DNA of 64,000 nt from Symbiodinium natans (Eukaryota > Sar > Dinophyceae > Suessiales > Symbiodiniaceae): NCBI GenBank assembly GCA_905221605.1, contig CAJNDS010002126.1, positions 579,501 to 643,500 on the forward strand. Reading direction: 5' to 3'. The position numbers and the translations under genes are program-made. Positions within the stretch are counted from its first letter, which is position 1. The number at the start of each line of letters is the position of its first letter. Positions 45,394-51,300 of this stretch are shown one piece after another. The notes beneath the pieces were generated by a model that saw nothing but the letters and a program-made list of their open reading frames with translations, had not been told where the DNA came from and did not search any database.

Positions 45394-48300
45394 ACCCTAA
45401 ACCCTAAACCCTAAACCCTAAACCCTAAACCCTGAACCCTAAACCCTAAACCCTAAACCCTAAACCCTAAACCCTAAACTAAACCCTAAACCCTAAACCT
45501 TCAGTGTCATGTGGGTGTTGGTTTTCGGGCTCGGGTTTGATTAGGGCGCATGGGGAGGTAGACCTCACGCCGCAGCCCAAATAGCTCGGGCACCAAGACT
45601 GTCATTGCCAGAAGTCAAAACCCAAAGCCTACATGCGCTGTCCAGACCCCAACCCAGAAACCTCTAAATCCTCCGCTCCACAATCCTGAGTTTCTCGCCC
45701 CCCAAAACCCCCAAACTCCTGAGCCTAAACCTACACGGCGCCGCTGTCTGGGGCCCTTTTGCGAAACAAGGTCTGCACCAGCGCCCGCCACGACAGTTGG
45801 GTTTAGGGCTTTAGGGCTTAGGGCGTTTAAATTTTGCTGCACTGCCAAATCCAGAGCCCCCTCATGACACTTAAAGGTCCTAAACCCTAGACCCAAACCC
45901 GGCCAACCCTAGACCCTAAACCCTCAACCCTAAACCCCAAACCCTAAACCCTCAACCCTAAACCTCAAACCCTAAACCCCAAACCCTAAACCCTCAACCC
46001 TAAACCCCAAACCCTAAACCCTAAACCCGGGAAGGCGGCGTTGGAGCGATGACTGCCACCTGGGTCTGGGCCTGGGGCGTGGGTTGGAGTGGAGGTTTGC
46101 AAGGTGATTTGTGGTCGTCTTAGGGTTTCGGGTTTAGGGTTTAGCGTTTAGGGTTTAGGGTTTAGGGTTTAGGATGTAGGGTTTAGGGTGCAAGGGCTTA
46201 GGGTCCACAGGTTTTGAGTCACAACCACATGCAATAGAAGTTCCCCTAAACTCAGTTTCTTCTTCAGATTCAATCCCCAAAGAGGGGACCCTTAGTTTTG
46301 GGAGACCCCCCCCCATATAGCGGGGACGATCTTTAAACAGAAGCCCTAAACCCTAAACCCTAAACCCTAATTAAACCCTAAACCCTAAACCCTAAACCCT
46401 TGTGAAATCCACCCTGGTCTTCCTCATCTGTAGAGCCGAGCTCACATCTCCGAGAAGGAAGACTCTAGTTTACGTTTTCCTCACATCCCCCTTGATAGAA
46501 GGGCACAGGTTGCGGGTTCTCTTGGCGTCTTACTCCGTAGGCGCCTTGAGTTCAAAGCCCACAAATAGGCCCCACAAAGAACACCAAACCCTTGACCCCA
46601 GACCCCAAACCTCAAACCCTAAACCCTAAACTTAGGCCCTAAACCTTAAACCCTAAACCCTAAACCTTAAACCCTAAACCCGGCTCGTTTTTCGGAAAGC
46701 CGAAGAGGTCGGACACTACCCGTGGTTCTACACCAACAACCAGCTGCGCCCGAGTCCCAAACAGGGGCCATCGTGCTCAGGGCCATTTCGTGGTTCAGGG
46801 CTAGGGTTTGGGGTTTAGGGCTAGGGTTTGGGGTTTAGGGCTAGGGTTTAGGGCTAGGGTTTAGGGTTTTTGGAGCTTAGGGCTTAGGGGCTTCGAAGGT
46901 TGCAGCTGAGGAATGAGGTTGAAGCAAGGGGACCGAAACCCGAATTTGGTCCTTTTGCTTGGAAGCTTGAAAGACGACCCGAAGTTCGACCCTTGAACCT
47001 TTGCAAGGGTTTAGGGTTTAGGGTTTAGGGCTTAGGGCTTAGGGTTTAGGGTTTAGGGTGTAGGGTTAGGGTTTAGGGCCTGGGGTGCAGGGTCTGCGGA
47101 GGTTTTGTCTGGAGCAGCGCAACCACCACTTCAGGGTGTGAGGGGGTGGCCAGAATCTAGGAAGTCTGGCCATTCCTGTACCGCGTTTTCCGCCTCCCCG
47201 CCCCCCAGGCCTTGCCCCATAAAGGATTAGGGCGGCCATCCCTACTGCCTATGCCAGATCCCACACTAAACCGTTGCCTGAACCCTCTACCCTGTTCCCT
47301 TTTCCCAAGACCCTAAAGCCCAAACCCCAAAAGTTGCGGAGCTTGAAGGGGCCCTTTAGAGGCTGTCCAGACTGAGATTTGGGTCCACACTGGGGATTGG
47401 TGATGTAAACGTACCCTGGAGATCCCAATGTTTGGGGCTTAGGCTTAGGGTGCAGCTTGTACGGTTTTAGGGTTTAGGCTACATGGGTTGAGGGCTTGGA
47501 GTATAGGCTTTAGGGGCATGTCTCTTCCTGTGAGGCGAGTCCCTTCCCCAGTTCGACATCCCAGCTGGCAAGCACGCTTGGTCCCAAGAGTACCCGACAG
47601 CCTCGCATGCGCTAACCTTGGGGTCTGCTGGGGTTTACGTGTTGCTTTAAATTGCGTCAGCAATAAACGATGACGCAGAACAAATCTGCCCAGAAGCATA
47701 ATAAGATAAGTAGAAGAAGTCATTCACAAAAGAAGTTATATACATCTTGAATACGGCAAGCGCGCCTAAATCTTATAACAGAACTGTTATAAAACGAGTG
47801 TGCAGTGAACAATAGGAGGGTGTTGTCGCATCGAATCGATCTCGATGCAATGGCTGCTACTTTGTTCCGGGAAAGATTGACAACCGTTACAAGCCCAGGA
47901 TAGTGTGTTTCCGAAAATCGGGATGGGGGTCCCTGTCAGGGGATTCTATTCCATTTTGTGGTTTAAAAGTGGTACCCTTATTTTGGGAAATACCCATATA
48001 AGACCACCCGACAAAGCCTTCCCCAACCCATAAACTCAACACACCCACACATCTTATAGCCCCCTACACTCCCGAACCCTACACCCCCGCCCCCTAAACT
48101 GTCAAACCTCACCCAAGCAAGGGTTTGGGGTCTAGGGGTTCAGGGGCCCAATTCCGTACACCATCACCCTGTCCCCCCTAAACCCTAAACCCTAAACCCT
48201 CTAAGCCCGTGCAGACATCCCACAGGTCAGGAACGCCTTGATCGGCTTTGCCTCCGCAGCGGTGTCTGACACTTGCCGCGTCCTCAGACTTCTTGGCAGC

Positions 48301-51300
48301 TGGGGAAAGAGCCCGGGGAAAATTATAAACTTGATGTTGTGCGCATGAAAAAAGAGAAAAGAAAAAACGATAAAATAGAAATTAAAAAACACGCACGTTA
48401 CGTTCGTACGTTCTTACAAGTGATTTTATTGCACGCTCTCATAACATGATTAGTATTCACTTCTCTCTACACAATATTAATGCTGGTTTCGGTTCACATG
48501 TTCATTACATTCATGCGTTCGTTTCACTTCCTTATAAAATTCACACAGGCTAGTCATTTAACGCCCGTAATATAGTGTTCTTGTTTCGTTCGTGCATAAA
48601 TTAATTTCGTGCCCCACACCCTGAAGTTGAAGCCCAATCACTCTAAAACCCAACCCCTAGACCCTAAAACCTTAAATCCCTGAACCTTAAACCCGAAGAA
48701 ACCCTAGAAGACCAAAAGCCCTCAAACCCTGAAGCCCAGAAACGCTAAACCCTAAACCCTAAACTCTAAACCCTAAATCAAAAACCTCCGACAGGCTCGA
48801 ACTCCCTCCGCGTCCTGAAGACCACGCGCCAGACGTCTCTTGAGCCGGCCGCCGCGGGGGGCCGTTTGGGGTTCAGGGTTTAGAGTTTAGGGTTTAGGGT
48901 TTAGGGTCCAGGGTTTAGGGTTCAGGGTTCAGGGTTCAGGGTTTAGGGTTTAGGGTTTAAGGTTTAGGGTTTGGGCGACAACGAGCCCCAAAGATTTGCT
49001 GTTTAGGGTTTCGGGTTTGGGTGGCTTGAGGGGTTGATGACGACAGTCCGGGCTTAGGGTTCCAGGGGCGCTGGGCTGTTGGGGGCTAGCTCAAAGGAAG
49101 TGGTTCTTGTGGGGAGCAGGAAAGGAGCTCGGTGCTGTCTGAAAGATCGCGGAGTATCACCTAAGCCATGAACACCATCAACCTCCGAAACCTGAACCGG
49201 AAACCCTAAACCCCAAACCCTAAACCCTAGCCCTAATACCTAAACCCTAAACCCTGAACCCAGAGGGCTCAGGGTTCAACCGTGGCTTCATCCGCGAAAG
49301 ACCTGAAACTCTGACAGCTTCCTCCTCCTCTTCTCTCCCCATAGAAACCCGCACTCCCTCCCGCAACTGGCCTCTATTCCTGACTCTAAGCATTTCGAAT
49401 CCCTGAGCCCAAACGCCATTCAGTTCTTTTTGTACACCGTTGCAGGTTGGCTATCTTGAGTCGGCCACTCGCCCGCAAATGGGTTTAGGGTTCAACGTTT
49501 CAATAGAAAGGGCTTGGCTACCTACACACTTCTGGGCCTAATTTGCCCCTATAAACCCTTTATACTCTAAACTTGTGGCTCGTGCTCTACTACATGGCTA
49601 TCGGAAGGATATTGGGTGGGGGGGGGGAGACTTGCGTTGTGGCTTCCCGCGCTGGCCCTCAACCGCTGACCCTCAGCTTGACCAGGTCTTTCAAGTTGTC
49701 AAAACCTTCCTGAACCCTAAACCCTAAACCCCAATCCGCAACTGTTCTTTCTTCGCTATTTCGCCGCCCCAATTTCTTGCGCAGTCCTTGTGTCTGTTCT
49801 TGGTAGCCCAGTGGTACACTTTTGCCTCTTTTTTTGGTTCTGGGATCCCTTATAAACTTGTATAAAGTAAAGTAAACCAACCCCCAAAGGGTACCCGTAG
49901 TGAAATATAGACGCTGGGCTGCCAAGTGTGAGCAGAGTCTTCAGGCCTATGCCACAGGAAGACGCCCACGACGCCCTTGGGGCGTTGTGCTGAACGTCCT
50001 GTAAAGGGATGGACCACGGGAGAAGAGTCCCTTAAAGAGGGGGTTTAGGGTTTAAGGTTTAGGGTTTAGGGTTTAAGGTTTAGCTAACTTGCCTTGCTAG
50101 AAAGGCCTCCTTGTGGTACTTCGGCGACAGGTCTCTCAAACAACTAGCATAACTAGCATAGGGGGGAATGTGATTAATTTGGGCCCATTTTGCGGGGGTC
50201 CCTGCAATTTAAGGGTTTAGGGTTTAGGGTTTGATTAAGGGTCAGCGTTTAAGACATAAACGGAGCTCCCAAGCTAGCAGCCCCCAACGTGGCCTTGAAG
50301 CAACACAGGGTGTTTCACCTAAACCCTGAACCCTAAACCCTAAACCCTACACCTTAAACCCTAAACCCTAAACCCTAAACCCTAAACCCTAAACCCTAAA
50401 CCCTAAACAGGCACAGCAGATCATCTCCAAGGAGGGCTACGCCGGGCTGTTCGGCCATCAGCTCAGTCAGACATGGGACTTGAGGCTTAGGGTTTAGGGT
50501 TTAGGGTTTGGGGTTGAGGGTTTAGGGTATAGGGTTTAGGGTTTAGGAGGGTTTAGGGTTTAGGGTAAACCAGAATGCGCAGTCATACCCTTCTTAGGGT
50601 TTTTCGGGACAAGAAAACCCTTGAGGCATTTCTACCTGGTAAGCAGGAAACCCTCCACGACGTCCGCGCAAGGAGGTCCTGAATCCTTCCCCAGACGGTC
50701 AGGCCCTGTCCCCCCCGTCACCCTAAGACCCTCGCCCGAAACCCTAAACCCTAAACCCTAGCCCTAAACCCTAAACCCTAAACCCACCCTAAACCCTAAA
50801 CCCCAAACCCTAAACCCTGGACCCTAAACCCTAAACCCTCTGAGGGCGCGGACTGAAGACCCGCATCTTGACCAACGGCGTCCAGGGTGCCTTCTTCACC
50901 GTGGGCCCGGGCGGCCAAGACATTTCAGGGCTTGTGTGGGGGGTTCACCGTTCACCGGGTTTAGGGTTTAGGGTTTAGGGTTTAGGGCTTAGGGCTTAGG
51001 GTTTAGGGTTTAGGGGTTTTAGCGCCAAGTTCAGGGAGAAATATAGGGTTTACGCAGGGTTTTATGGGAGTTTATAGGGTTTTAAGGGTTTGTATAGGGA
51101 GGTTTCTAGGCTAGGGTTCGCTGGGTTGGGGTTAATAGGGTTTGGGGTTTACTGCGTTTCGGGGTTTACTGGGTTTGTAGGGTTTAAAGGGTTTATGGGG
51201 TTTACTGGTTTATTGGGGTTTTAAGGGTTTAACGGGAATTACAGGGTTTTACAGGGGCATTTATAGGGGTGTTGAGTTGATGGTAGGGTTTCAGGTTTCG

